A stretch of 64,000 nt of DNA from Schistocephalus solidus. Lineage: Eukaryota; Platyhelminthes; Cestoda; Diphyllobothriidea; Diphyllobothriidae. Location: the NCBI GenBank assembly GCA_017591395.1, contig WEDG01001360.1, positions 1 to 64,000 of the forward strand, read 5' to 3'. The number at the start of each line of letters is the position of its first letter. Positions within the stretch are counted from its first letter, which is position 1. The notes beneath the pieces are model-generated. The model saw nothing but the letters and a program-made list of their open reading frames with translations. It was not told where the DNA came from and made no database searches. Position numbers and translations under genes: made by a program. Positions 33,790 to 46,453 of the stretch are shown here, one piece after another.

Positions 33790-34026
33790 ATGAAGTTCTC
33801 GTGGGTGGTTTACATCACAGTCTTCCTATGCAGCTTGTGTGTGTGCACAAACATCCCAAACTATCTGAAGCCGCACACGTGTTCCGATAATGGACTCTAC
33901 GAAATAATGTGCCGTTCCGCCTGCGAAAATCTGGAGTTTCTGGAATGGGGTTACTGTGGTGACAACTATCATTTTACTGGACTAAATCATACAGAACTCA
34001 CTGTTACGTTTGGAGGCATTTTTCTG
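33790..34026 (+). CDS. Putative secreted cysteine-containing peptide, first coding exon
   Basis: The exon opens with ATG and a typical signal peptide (MKFSWVVYITVFLCSLCVCT, hydrophobic residues 4-17). The mature part has Cys spaced CX9CX3CX12C (residues 30, 40, 44, 57 by my count) and an Asn-linked glycosylation-like NHT near the end. The exon is 237 bases, exactly 79 codons, and is followed by CTG|GTAAGT, a strong splice donor in phase 0. Reading through the donor stays open for 24 more codons to 34098. This is the only frame in the unique region combining a signal peptide, ordered Cys and a consensus donor. I do not recognise the family. Downstream exons are uncertain (see the three candidates below). 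Confidence 0.5.
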
Positions 34027-34099
34027 GTAAGTCCTGAATTCTCTCGTACTTTAGTCACAAGAGAAATTTTCGAACGCACCCGAGCGAAATGTGAGTAAA

Positions 34100-36417
34100 G
34101 CTAATCGCAAATAATTTATAGATTTGATTTAAAACGCATATTACGGTTATGAAAGCAAACATCCCGATAAACATTTTATTTACCCATCTGTGTCAAAGTT
34201 CATAAACAACGTGTGGCGACTTATTTAGGGTTTTATGTGGTTAGAGGTCCTAAATAGATGGCCGTCCTACATCTTGTAGTTAGTATTTGTTGTGCCATGG
34301 CAGCAATTTCATCCACAAGAGGGAGGATGAGAGCGTCAAAATTATTCTTAGTGTTCGAGCTCTCGTATGTAGCATACGTTTCTGATTGGCAGGTCAATAT
34401 CGTCGGCGAATTCCGTACACATCATTCAGCCATGCAGGCGTTTATCTCAACGGTTACCTGGCAATTAAGTCTTCAAAACAGTTTTAACTTCTGTACACAA
34501 AATAAAAATATTTTCGATACACGTGGGAGGAGGTTAAAAAGACGAGAAGACGGATTTATTCCTTAAACACGACCATCATTTTGACATTTATAAGTCAATT
34601 TTCTGTCCTGCTAAAATAATTCATTAGGTACTGTTAAAGCAAGGTCACAGTTTTAAACTGTGATTCTGTTTTGAAATTCACTAAAATAAAATGGTATGAA
34701 GTTCATAGTAATACATGAAATTGATGAACGTCCGTTTCGTGGAGAGAGCACAAAGAAAAGAGGTGGAAAATAAATTATTTTAACTTCACCTTCCTAACGA
34801 TTTTTAGAATATCATGAAAGTACCATCTCCTAACAGAAGTACGATAACAAACAGTATTTCCCTACTTGTACTATTTTTATAAGTCGAATCTACGTAGTTT
34901 ATTTATGTGGCCTTACTTCACACTGTCGGTTGTGTGGTCTCAGAATCAGCAGGCTCACAAAGTCGCAAATTCTTTAAATGCTTTCCCCCTTCGGTTACGT
35001 TATCTTCGCAGTTCATAGCTTACCGGATCGTGGTTTGTAATTCACGTATCCTAAGGTAGTAAATGTTTCGAATGAACTGGTAGTCTGAGTATACAGGCAG
35101 TAAATCTTAATCTCCTAGCTGTCCTTGATAGATTTTTTTCTTTCACGAAGAAAAATACAATTTTTCTTTGCAACCAGGAGCTGTATTTCATCAAGAGATC
35201 TATTAATAAATAATTATTTTTTTCATAATTCGAGTTAAACCATCAACCGGCCACTACGCAAACAGCTGTGAGATACGGGCTTAGGAACCCATCGACAACA
35301 GAGACAGCCCAAACATCTTTCAGAGGCAACTTGTTGCCCACTCCCCCTCCCCCACATCCAACTGCCCTGCAGGTTCACTGTACCAAAAGGGACTCCGATT
35401 AGCTCACAGGGAGCACTTGTCAGGCGGCCGAGAACCCCTAAATGCGGTCATGCATGCATGCTTGCGACACGTCGCGTCAGCCAGTGCGCCCACTTTCACC
35501 ACCCGATGATTGACAGACGCAGACAGCTTACTTGTGCAAAGGGACGGAGAGAGAGAAAGTGGGGTCGAAACCCAAAAGTATATTCCCATGGCAAACCAGC
35601 TTGGTCGCGAATTCTGATTGTCTGCTGAGTTTATATGAGATATAAAGTGGCCGCGTGTTTAAATTCACCAATTTCGGAGTCAGAAGAGAAGCTACAGTGG
35701 GGTCGAAACCGAAGAGTTCATCTTGTAGCGGCCGAGCATGTCAAAGATAGCAAACACTGTGGAGTATATCACTAGGACAATCTGTAGCCATATAACGTCG
35801 GCAGAATCGTTACACACTTCATCATGCACACATGTATAGATAGCAGGAGAGAATAAGTTTATAACGTAAGGTATCTATTTTAAACAGTAACAAATTGAAG
35901 ATAGTAAAAGAGAAATATAAAGATACAAGCGCATACTGGGGACTTATACAATCGATCCGCTTGGAGTGGGAGGTGGTCACGAATGATCAGTTAGATACCG
36001 GTGGGGAGTGCAGTGCTGTTCGCAAATGCGGGTGAGGGTCGTGGAGATGCTGACGGTCAGGGACTTTAGAGACGGTACGACGGCGGTAACGAGGGGAGAT
36101 GTCAGCAGTAGGGAAAGAAGGAACACCGGCCATCTTGACAGACCATCGATCACACCATTTCCCATCCGGGATCTGCGCGAAAAGTGTTCCCAGTTCATTC
36201 AAACAATTCTGTCGGAACTGTGGTTCGTTACAATCTGCACGAAATATCAGTATTTGTACCAATTCTGATTGTCGATGAGTATGTGAGAGTCTGTGTCCAT
36301 CAGATACAAAAGGGTTTGCGTGTTTGAATTTACCAGTTTATAAGTTTTAAAATCAAGAAATCTATCTTGCGGTGCAGTTAAATTCGGTTTTTAAGACCAA
36401 AGGGCGAGAGGAAATTG
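34100..36417. other. Unique AT-rich DNA, possible intron
   Basis: I see no gene with domain support here apart from the candidate exon at 35178. Short internal duplications occur: 'gtggggtcgaaacc' at 35559 and 35697, and 'ttctgattgtc' followed by similar text at 35614 and 36262. Confidence 0.4.
35178..35213 (+). other. Candidate terminal exon for the secreted-peptide gene
   Basis: It is preceded by a strong acceptor (T-rich tract then CAACCAG) and open in phase 0 for eleven codons (ELYFIKRSINK) before TAA. The AATAAA at 35205-35210 overlaps the stop region. Joined to 33790-34026 it would give a 90-residue preprotein with a 1151-base GT-AG intron. It is the simplest model, but not proven. Confidence 0.28.
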
Positions 36418-36700
36418 CGAAAAATTTCCTTGTCAGGTCTGTGCAGCATAAGATCTAGTCATTTTTGTCAACAACTGGGATGTTTAGATAGAAGCGAATA
36501 GGAGAGTTCAAGGAATCTTTTGTAAAATGAAGAAGAAGAAGACGATTTTCTCATTAGGCCAAGCCTTTTATTGACTTGACTTTTCAAATTTAACTCGAAT
36601 CTAGCGTCAGAGGGAGTCGCAAATGAGATTACGGGAAGCAAATGAGCGCACCATTTATAGGACGTAGTTGCAATGCAACCACATGCCCACATCATTAACA
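36418..36700 (+). repeat. Low-copy diverged repeat, copy 2
   Basis: It shares 'tcaggtctgtgcagcataag', 'agcgaataggagagttc' and adjacent blocks with 37402-37600, and weaker blocks with 28540-28760. It contains a short AAG run (36528-36542). No coding potential is evident. Confidence 0.5.
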
Positions 36701-37401
36701 GTATCCGCGTTCATTGCTGGAGTTCATATTTGACGTGTGGGTTGATGAGGATTGATTGTCGGTCCGCACCCTCCCGGCATACCAAAGAGACACTCAGATC
36801 AACAGTCTGACATCTAAGGCGTATTTACTCCCACTAAAAAGCATGAAAAACTGGAGATTTTGGGGAATACGAGAGGTATTGCACTAACTTGGCATGTACT
36901 CAATAGTGCAGATAACAATGCAACCTACAAAACAATCTTTTAAAGCTTAAATTTCATAATGAGCACGCAGTGCTAGGAACCTTATAAATTTTGACGATTT
37001 ATATTTAATATTCGCTGTCCTTGCGCATTACATTTCTTTGTGAAGCTTTCCAAATATAACCGTGCCGGTTAAGTTCATTAAGGCCCCCTACGAAGAAAAA
37101 TAACGACAAGCAGACACAAGGTGACAGTCTTAGGGCAAATAAGTAACCTCTTTTATAAATTTGTTCTCGAACACTCGCATTTATAAAGGCACTCGTCGTT
37201 ACTGATATAGCCTGCTAAATGTCGTGGGTTTACTAAATCACGTCAGCCGATCGTCTGAGGGAACGCAAGCGCAGATGTGCTGCGAGTTGAGTCCACTGAG
37301 CCGGATGTAAACTATGTCAGCTTTCACTAAGAGTGCCCAGGTCTTTCGTAGTTCACTTCGGTAACGTTCATAATTAGGGTGGGGTAGTGGACGAGATGAC
37401 A

Positions 37402-37600
37402 TCGTAAAAGATTTCACCGTCAGGTCGGTGCAATATAAGACCTACTCATTGTGTTAAGGTAAAAGCGAATATGCGAGTTCCAGGAGCCGTTTATGAGGAA
37501 TAAGACGCGATCGGTGGACCAAAATGTTTATGAGTTTGCGTTTCACAATACGCACTCGAAAAATTCATCAAATGCATTCACAGAAAAGAACCCTGGAAGT
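37402..37600 (+). repeat. Low-copy diverged repeat, copy 3
   Basis: It is parallel to 36418-36700 ('tcaggtcggtgcaatataag', 'agcgaatatgcgagttcc') in the same orientation about 1 kb away. The DNA from 37601 to 40295 holds no supported gene besides the 45-base candidate exon. Confidence 0.5.
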
Positions 37601-38970
37601 ACAAGAAGCGCAGTATTCATATGATGCAGTTTGGGATCCGAGCAACCCCACACTGTGATTTTGTGTTCTTTGATTGTGTTGGACCATAGTGCGAAGGCCG
37701 GCGCTCTCTCCCATCCTCGGTCTTCTAGACTCTCTCTTGATACTGGTTCGATGTGCTGGAATGAAACAGAGTGAGTTAGATGCACGCAAGTCTATCCTCA
37801 TTATAATCCAGCGCAAGTCACTGTCCATATATCACCATTCTATGGAGCATATGGTGGACGTCATTGGATTATGACGGTCGAACCAGTCTCTGCGGTCATC
37901 GTTGGAGCCCGTATTGAATGCGAAGACGGTTTATCAGTCCATACCCGAGTAGGTACTGGCCATGATTTCCTCACCATTGTTTATCTTTGGCGTGACGACT
38001 ACTCGCTCATTCGGCTTGCTCTAACTGCAGCTAATAGTTGCCCACGCCCTCCCTGTGTGACTTATTACTTTGTTCAGTGGAAATTTGACAACACAAAGTA
38101 GATGTGGAAGGTCGATTTTCCGGGTCCTTGACTGCAGGCGGGAGAACTTTGACAAAAGCGTCGCACGGCCCATGTGGTTGTCCCCTCCACCGAGCATTTC
38201 TATCTCGTCAAATGCAAGGTGTGGCCGCGTCCCGTTGAACAATCCACAGTCTGGGAGTAAGCGTCATTCATCCTTGCAGCTTTCGCATGTTCGGCAATCA
38301 TATTAGGAGTAATCTACCAGTTTCTCTAATAAGTTGCTTTGTCCGCAACTGCACCAGATCCGACAAAAGTCCCCAGAAATTTTCTGTGGTTGCAGTGTTT
38401 CTTTCGACCTCAGGGTCTGGCATTTTAGTCGCAGGTGTTTTTCCTGACCGAGTAAGTGACCATTTGGTAGAGAGATGATTATAAAAACAAGTTCAGATAA
38501 TGGATCACAGGAATGACCTTTACCTTGCATTTAGGTGGCAGATGTCTCCTGAGCGTACGGGCTGCATCAGCTTCGGATAAAAAGGATCTTGCATCTGCAG
38601 TTTGGTTTTCTAAATGCCCGTGCTATGTGTTCAGGTGTCTTACTGCAGTCGTGATGCTGCTGTTTTTTTTCTGAAGATGCTAAAGGATATGATAGTTAAG
38701 CTAGCTGCAATGCGTGTCCAGTCAGTTTCAGTTGCCGATAGTTTGTAATCATGAAACGTTCTACTATTTTAACAAACCGATTTCTATTGCAGTTTTACTC
38801 GGGCTGCGCCCAGTCAACTAACGTCATTCTGTGCTCGGTGTCTATCGCCGAGAAATTTGCTCCCCCATCGCGTGGGGCTTTATGGTGCTACCGCTTTTTT
38901 GCAGTATTATAAGATTCGACTTAGACTAGAATTAATCACTAACGTATATATTATTCACATTTTATTACAG

Positions 38971-39015
38971 GAACACAAGAGGTTACAGGAAAAACACAAA
39001 AATATGAGGCCAACG
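38971..39015 (+). other. Candidate 45-base exon
   Basis: The segment is flanked by TTTTATTACAG on the left and GTGAGT on the right, and is 15 codons long in phase 0 (EHKRLQEKHKNMRPT). It is also open in one other phase. Its symmetric length recalls flatworm micro-exon genes, but such a site is expected by chance in 10 kb. Confidence 0.18.
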
Positions 39016-40295
39016 GTGAGTTGTGGTAAAATTAATATTAAGTACGTATAAATTGCCCAATTAATCCAGCATGCGTACACTAACAATAACTCTAAATTTA
39101 GTATTTTGACATGCAAAAATCGCAAAATATATGTAATATGGTCTGTTATGCCTCGTGGAATGCACGCGTAATTAGTGGAGTACACGTGGAATGACTAGCA
39201 GGCCTAGTGATTAGAATCAAGAAGTTTGCTGATCTTACGGCAAAAAGCGTTATCTAATATCGCTTATCCAAGCAATTCCACTAAGGTCTGCGAAATTTAT
39301 CCATGATCTTTAAGTAGTGGCATAAGTAAAATAATGCCACAGAATCCGTAAGGCCTCAACGAAGGTTAGTCAGTCAAGTTACGCCCAACCGAAATATACG
39401 GCGTATGATCCCCGGGAAAACGGAGCTTCTTCGATGTTACGACTATTCAATCTCGTTAACCATGCCGATGACAAGTTACAAGCAATATAGCTCTTCAGTC
39501 ACCGGAGCCTTCTAAAATTATTTTAAGAGACTTAAAATGCTAAGCGCATAAAGTTACGTACACCGCATTTGTCTCGCCACCTCACATCGCATTCAGCATC
39601 AAGCGTTTGCCAAAATCGAGCATATTTTCGGTGGTATAGTTCACGAACTTGTCAAATTTCATCTAAACAATTTAAAAGTTAAATTTTTCTTTCCAAAAAC
39701 AATATACAATTGCTACTAAAAATACTCTGTAACATCTACTACTGCCAGTTAGCAGTTTTATTGATAACATTAGGTAATATATACTATAGTGCGTGCTTAA
39801 ATGAGACTTTTTATCAGAATCTTTTGCACGGTAAATTTTTTCTTACTTAAAGACACACTTGTGACCTCCATTTGAAGGTATGATTAAGTAAGATTTCCTA
39901 GGAAGTTGCGTTGCCATATTGAACTTTTAGCAAAATAAAATGATGACGATAAGGTGTTTAACGAAATTCTAGGGGTAAAGGAAAGTTACGTGCTTTAAAA
40001 AACCTTCTGGGAAAACAGTCATGCCGGGACTTGTGAATTAAGATAAAGACACTGTTGAAAGATGGATTTAAGACTTCCAGAATAATGGAACCCAGCCTTT
40101 AAAGCACACACGTATAAACATACTATCACGGAGGAGCATAGAGCGCACAAATAAAAGGGGGGATCAATTTGCCTGGGCCAAACGACCTCTTTCACGGTAT
40201 TACTATCCTTTAATAAGATGCATCCTTAGGAAGCCTACTGTGAACTATTACAATGTTTTACCAGTTTGAATTTCTAGCACTTTTGAGGGAACATT

Positions 40296-40560
40296 ATGGT
40301 TATATTGAGGTTGGAATAACTTGTGCGGTCGGGGTTAATGTTTAATAATGAGCGTTAAGGTTAGAGATAAGTACTTGGGTTGGGGCTGGATTTAACTCTA
40401 CCTATAACCATAGTCTCACTCTTAACACTTAACCTTACCCTTATCTGCTGGCCTTCCCCCTTACCATATCCTTAGCCACAAACCTGACAGTAATTCTAAC
40501 CCTAACCCGAACTGTATCATAACCCAAATCTTGTGTGCTCGTCCAACCTGAACCTAGCCT
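40296..40560. repeat. Degenerate telomere-like tract in head-to-head order
   Basis: From 40296 to about 40390 the plus strand is G-rich with GGTTA, GGGGTTAA, AAGGTTAGAG and GGGTTGGGG. From about 40392 to 40545 it is C-rich with TATAACCA, CTTAACCTTACCC, and an exact CTAACCCTAACCC at 40496-40508. This G-rich-then-C-rich order is what two fused TTAGGG chromosome ends would give, although the repeats are badly degraded. A chance or foldback simple repeat is an alternative. Confidence 0.45.
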
Positions 40561-43262
40561 TAATGGTTCCACTCACCTGTTTAAAAATCCAACCTCCTCA
40601 AATGCAAAAGGCTGCGAGGGGATGTCAGAGTAATTCGTATTGTATTGCTACAAGTTCATCTAACCAAACCTTGCAACGTGACAGGATCCACTTAACTATG
40701 GGTGGACTGACACATATAGAGAATTATTAGTTTTCCGATTTTTGAAAACCCCAGTATATCGGAGTTTGAACCCGAAACATTTGCAGTAAAGTGGGATGAT
40801 AAAGGCACTTGCTCATTGCCATTTCCTTCAATTTGGTTTGACTAAGTCAGTGTGACTGAATATTCTCACAGATGATTACGAGCCGGAGGACGAAATGCAC
40901 TGGTGTATGCCGCTCAAAAGAGAACGCATGGATTTTACGTTTTGCCTTCAAACTGCTGTCTAGGGCTCCCCCAAATGGTCATCTATCAAACCGCAATCAT
41001 GAATTAAGAATTTTGACAAGTTTTTTATCCTTATTAGTTAGTAACAGTAAGGTTTTCTCGAAATCATTTGTAATAAGGTAAGAATAGATTTGTACAATGG
41101 AAAGAAACCTGATAGGTGACCTTGAAGTCAGCCCATGTTTCAAAGTTCTGAATTGGTGTAGACGCGACTAGGTTGTACCAGTTTCACTTGGCGAAGATGG
41201 AAACAGAGAGGAGGGCAGCAGCAACTTAGGTGGCATCGGATTTTTAGTGAATGGTACTTAATAAACGTCTTTCACAGCCTCTTTTTCACACATATTACGT
41301 TTATTTGACTGACAAAGCCAAAACGACCAGTGGGGGCATGACTGTCATATCTACGCTGATATACAGGCCAATCTACACGTTCCACGCACTTGCTGCATGT
41401 TCATGAGGTATGAATAACACTTCATGTTGTTGAATCTCTCGTTCTTTAAATTGCTCATTAGGCTAGGTTAACCAAGATAGCTTAAACCTACAACCTCACA
41501 CAGGAAATGAACTAAGCTCTTTCGTCAGTTATCAACCGTCTGATCCGGGACTTTTAGTTCATCGTAACAATTCAAAATCTGGCCAGGGATAGTACAATGA
41601 GAGTGGTAGCTCTGGAAATGCTTCGCTATCTCCTTCCTTGTTCACCGTTTATCTGGGCTAAGCTCACATCGAACCTTCTATATAGATAAAGGCCGGCGTG
41701 AGGGCCCAACTACCAAAATTTTGCGCTGTCACGAGAAGCACAGTTTTTCTGGTCCCCTTAGGTCTGACACAGAAACAGAACACGTTTTAGATGCTAATGG
41801 TATGTGATTATAAGCTATGAGCCCCAAGTTCACCAAAGGAGTTGACGCATCCGTAAAATGATATTTCACACTCGAAAAAAAATCTGGTCAAACAGCAAAC
41901 CGTACGAATGCAATTCGGATACTAAACTGGGTCATATTAAAAGCGAAGAGAATGTGACAGTCTTTCAGAACTGTCAATGTACATGGCAATCAAAGTGCAT
42001 ACTGTTACCTTTGTGCTACCCTTCGGAACATTCCTTTCGACTATGTGAACCGATGGATGCCTAGCAATGTTCTGGATAATTGAGCTCTTACAGAAATGCC
42101 TCGGAAAAAGACAGGGGGACAGAAATCGTCATTTCAAGCCACTTTCCTGTCACCAGTTAAACACAAGAAAATTTATACTCAGTTTTTTTGGGCATCGAAC
42201 GTTATTTTAATTGGATAATTTACCATTCGTGATAAAAGGCAACATTTTTTCAAATGACATTGGTAATAGACAGTTTACGGGGCTTTTCCTATACATTACA
42301 TTTGACGGCGCCAAGCAGTGCCAAATCAATAAACCTATTATTATTAAGCACGTAGTAGCTTGCCGTAGTATTGCGCGGACACGTAAGTTGTGGCTGCTTA
42401 ATGAACTACTAATATTCCCACTAAGCCTGAAAGGTGTACACAGAACTAACTTACAGCAAACGTCGATTATCCTGCCCTTATTTGAGAAGAATGGTTTGGA
42501 CTGACCCAAGAATTCCAAGCTGCAGTAGATTGCTTACCTCCTTTTTATGCCTCTTTCGCTAACGTTCTGAAGATTGTACTTTCCGTTCATCAAGTTATGC
42601 CGAATTCCTAGCCGTTTTCTAATTGTCATGCCAGATCCATGCATAATCCGGTCTCATCTACCTACCAGCTGGTGACGAATAGCGGAGTGCTGGGGACCTA
42701 CTTGAGCAAGGCAGGAACTTTTTCCCAAGGTGTCACATTTTGACATGTCATATTCGTTCTTGCCAAGGGATAACAGTCATACGTGGCTAAGGTAACCAAT
42801 GTTAGCTCGAACTAACCAAAAAAGATCAGGGGACCAAACTTGCTGCTCCCGTTTCCCCCTCCTAGATTTTTCCAATCTACAAGCTACCCGAGGAGGAGAC
42901 ATCACCACGCTTGATATTGTTGGCGTGCCTAATTTTTCCCATACACTGCCATACTACCCAAAGGGCGCTGCAAATAACTTGACCGAAATTATGAATAAAA
43001 TAGTGTTAATAACTTGTTTAACTTGCGACCTTATCAGTCTTGTCTCCCTGAATTCCTACGTGCTACATCTACTAGGTGAAGCCAAAAGGCTGCAAAACAT
43101 GCAATCTCTCAAACGTGTTGAATTGCAGACTCAGTTTTCTGCTGTTATCCTAACTGGAGCTCATTATATATACAATAAGCCATTCATTTCAATCCACGTG
43201 CTTCTCAACAGGTTCTTTTCAGTATTTGCTAATGATAATTCGATTCAACTTTTTTGACACAG
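40561..43262. other. Unique DNA with one LINE-F tail scrap
   Basis: Mostly unrecognised. 42299-42345 carries the LINE-F terminus 'ggcgccaagcagtgccaaat' plus 'aataaacctattattatta', a solitary ~45-base plus-strand end. Open frames at 42211-42504 and 42799-43257 show no domains. Confidence 0.45.
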
Positions 43263-43355
43263 GAATTCAAACATATCGATGATGTTCATCCGAACTACAC
43301 CTTCTTAGTGATATCTGAGGATTATACAATTCAATGGTTGACATTCTTCAATGAT
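43263..43355 (+). other. Candidate 93-base exon
   Basis: It is preceded by a CTTTTTTGACACAG acceptor, open for 31 codons only in phase 0 (EFKHIDDVHPNYTFLVISED...), and followed by GATGTAAGC. Compatible in phase with 33790-34026 and with 38971-39015. The peptide looks ordered, but no family is recognised. Confidence 0.2.
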
Positions 43356-43689
43356 GTAAGCCAATCACCTTTTTCTCTTTATTTATAACATCCAGTATTT
43401 TATCCGGTATGGCATTAAGGTAAGAACGTTGTGATAATAGTAAAAATGTGATTTCCAGGCAACCCTCGACAAAAAGAAGAAGTAATTTCTAAGAGAGGTC
43501 TATTTGTGGTCTGCCGTTTAATAAAATGAGTATGGACTGGACTTTCCTGTTCAAGGGGTGTTTTTTTCACGCACCATGTCGCATTTTTTGTCTGGTTCAT
43601 CAATGGTGGTTGCCTGTGAGTCATGCATCAACAAGCGAATCAAATATAAACGTATCCGGTATGGTGAATCAAAGATTCGAAAGGAGAGA

Positions 43690-43850
43690 ACCGTTATGCA
43701 AAATCCACCCAATCGCGTCCACAATGTTTGATAACATTAAATAAAAGGCCTTTTTTCTAAAGGAGGCAGAGCGTAGTTTATCGTATTACCCGCCCTGGAA
43801 CCCAGTGCGCTTGACTGTTGTTACAAACCTTAACACAACAGGGAAGTAAA
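43690..43850 (+). repeat. Diverged direct repeat, copy 1
   Basis: It aligns by eye with 44435-44605: 'aaaatcc.cccaccgcgtcc', 'ggcagagcgtagttta', 'acccgccctggaaccc', 'aaccttaacaca'. Both copies are in the same orientation with roughly a third of positions different. Origin unknown. Confidence 0.4.
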
Positions 43851-44434
43851 GCACGCCCAACCACGACCAAGGGTACTGAGATCTGTGTGGCATTCTCAGA
43901 AGAAAAGCGGCGTGTATTTATAGCATCCAGTTCAGGTTAGCTAGCATTCTTTTCCATACGCTTCAGGAAGGAATTTCTCGAGGAGATGAGCAATTTCTCG
44001 CAGTAGTGAACCAGGCAGGGTCCTTCTCGCGTGGAGTAATCTGTATCGGCCGTTTTGATTGGCGCATACCGATTCTGCAGCTGCACCTGCTACCGAAAGC
44101 GGGTTATCTTAAGGCGCAGCAATCGGCTTGGAACCTGGCAGAATGGTGCAGGTGCCCAACAAGGTGTCACGAGGAATTGATGATATTGATTCGGGTTCCA
44201 TTGCGTTACCGCAATGTTGCCGTTGAATCTGTTTGCCGAGACAAAACGCAGGTCTCATCACCAACGTGGACGTCGAATAACATGCTGCCTCGGGGAGCTG
44301 CTATGATTGCCTCACTCCAGTCTGGAATATCAGTTCCATAATCATGCACCAAGATGGAGGCCAATCATAAAGCTTGCTGTGAGAGACAGGCAAAATTCAG
44401 GAAGTGTCGTAAATAGCGAAAGGTGACAACTGTT

Positions 44435-44605
44435 ACATAAAATCCTCCCACCCCGCGTCCCATTAAGTTCGAAAAACTTAAAGAAAAACTACTTTTCTTA
44501 AGAAAGCAGAGTTCGGTTTATAATATGAACCGGCCAAGTACCCACCAATAACACGAACCATATGCGTACTTGACGGTTATCCAAAACCTCAACACATCAG
44601 CAGAT
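44435..44605 (+). repeat. Diverged direct repeat, copy 2
   Basis: Partner of 43690-43850. The flanking DNA from 44606 to 46453 shows no gene I can support; open frames there on the minus strand have no recognisable domain. Confidence 0.4.
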
Positions 44606-46453
44606 GATATGCTGCAGATGATATGGCCAAACACCCTATGGCCCTACCCACAATGTCAGAGCCCCTTTGAGTAAGCATTTGCCGGAAGAGAGCTGGGACG
44701 GTCCTGACACCAAACGGTAGCCTGCTGTATTGGAACAGACCACCATGGGAGTTCATTGCTTAAAACTCGGACAACACTGGAGCGCAGATGGTCTGCGTCA
44801 GCCAGAACCAACTGAGCAAAGCAAGCGCCACCACGCAGCAGGCTGAGCAGATTAACGGGCATCAGATAGCAGTTCAGCGTTGCAACCGGTGGAAAAGTCA
44901 ACACGAACTATTCGGCATCTTAAGCACAATGATCGGAGTGAAGCAGGCAGAGTAAGATACAGGATTCAGAACCAAGGTTCCTCTAGCCACTTCAGTTCCA
45001 CATCGAAAGGCAGTTAGGTAGCATACTGAACTAATCTCTTTGGACGAAGGACTGATTATATAGGGGTTACGGTTGACGACATATAGATAGAAGAGTTACT
45101 AGCCACATTATTATACACGTGGTTTGCTGGTATTCTGCCGCTGCTTGACACAACTGCGAAGGTTCCAGTTCATCAGTGGGACCGAATGTTCCTTGCATTC
45201 TTTCTCGTAGAAAGTCCAGTTTATGAATCGTTACTTTTAAATTTCCTAGGACTGTTTGAATTTCAGGACACAAATGCAGCGCAGTTCGAGTGTATTAGTA
45301 ACGACACAGACCGTGTAAGAATACTGGAGCGAACCCTTAGATAGTCTCTTTTGTAGAAGCAACAGACAGAACAGGATAGTGTACGTAACTTTAGACAACG
45401 TGGAGCGGCATATTGGCCAAACCAATTGACCAATACAGTAGACCTCATGTAGGTTGAGATCAGACTTCGTGACGTAGCAGATCACGGTGATGGAAGTGCC
45501 GCAGAAAGACACCCAGCATTGCATTTGCCGCATTAACTGGAGAAGACAACCACACGCGCTTGTGGCGGACTGGGAATTTTCCTTCATCGTAGGGCTACTA
45601 AGGACCTGCCAGAATATTCCGATTACAATGTTGTAGGAAGCAGTGCCGAACTGAAGGTGGATCGCTTGCAAAGGTCAAGCGTCACAGTACCGACAAGTGC
45701 ATTGCAGTGATTTCGCTTTGCGCACGTACTTGTGTCAAGTCATTGAATGCGGTTTGGTTGCTGTGACCTTGAGTACTATGTAGGATGTGGGAATGTTCTA
45801 GATCATAGCGGAGTAATGCTTGAGGTAAATCAGCATTTCACACTTCACCTTCTGGTCTTGAAGTGTAACTGAACTGTTCTGATGCCCTTGCGACAGAAGA
45901 CTTGTCTGGATGTAATGTAAATGTCGACTTCCGGACAGCAGAGATGGAACCACTGGAATTGAGTATTGACAAGGGCTGATTTCTCAACAAAATCTGCAAC
46001 GACGTTAGCAGCGCGTCTGCGAGAGTATTCTCTCGTGTTCTCTTTCTTCTGGATAGCCAGATCAATAGAGAACCAGTCCCCGTATCCTTTGTAACAAGTA
46101 TTAAATGTGATATGGGCCAGCGGGTCTTACAGGAACTCGCTTATGCTGTAGGCAAGGTGAGCGACGAATTGCGAACCAAAGCCACGCCTGATTGGCCCAT
46201 CGAATAGTTGGGTAAACTAATGATGAAAACCTCCATGAACTTAAGCTGTCACTGCAAGATCTACTTATATTCAGCTTATGCATGAATAATTGAAGTTGAA
46301 AAACTTCATGGCGAAATTTTTATCACCCAGACTTGCTACTCAGCAGTAGCACAATGCGTATGCATGTGCAACTTCTCAGTAGTTTATAATTTCGTGTTAA
46401 CTAACTGTGAACTTGTTCTTGCTGCACAAAATAAAAGAAAAAGCCCAATATAC

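Noticed and set aside
34027..34098. Read-through of the secreted-peptide exon to 34098, or use of the GTGAGT at 34091
   Set aside because: The GTAAGT at 34027 is the stronger donor and keeps phase 0; the later donor has a poor -1 base and leaves phase 1. Not excluded as an alternative.
42799..43257. 152-codon ORF upstream of the 43263 exon candidate
   Set aside because: No domain or ordered composition; a length expected occasionally by chance in a region of this size.
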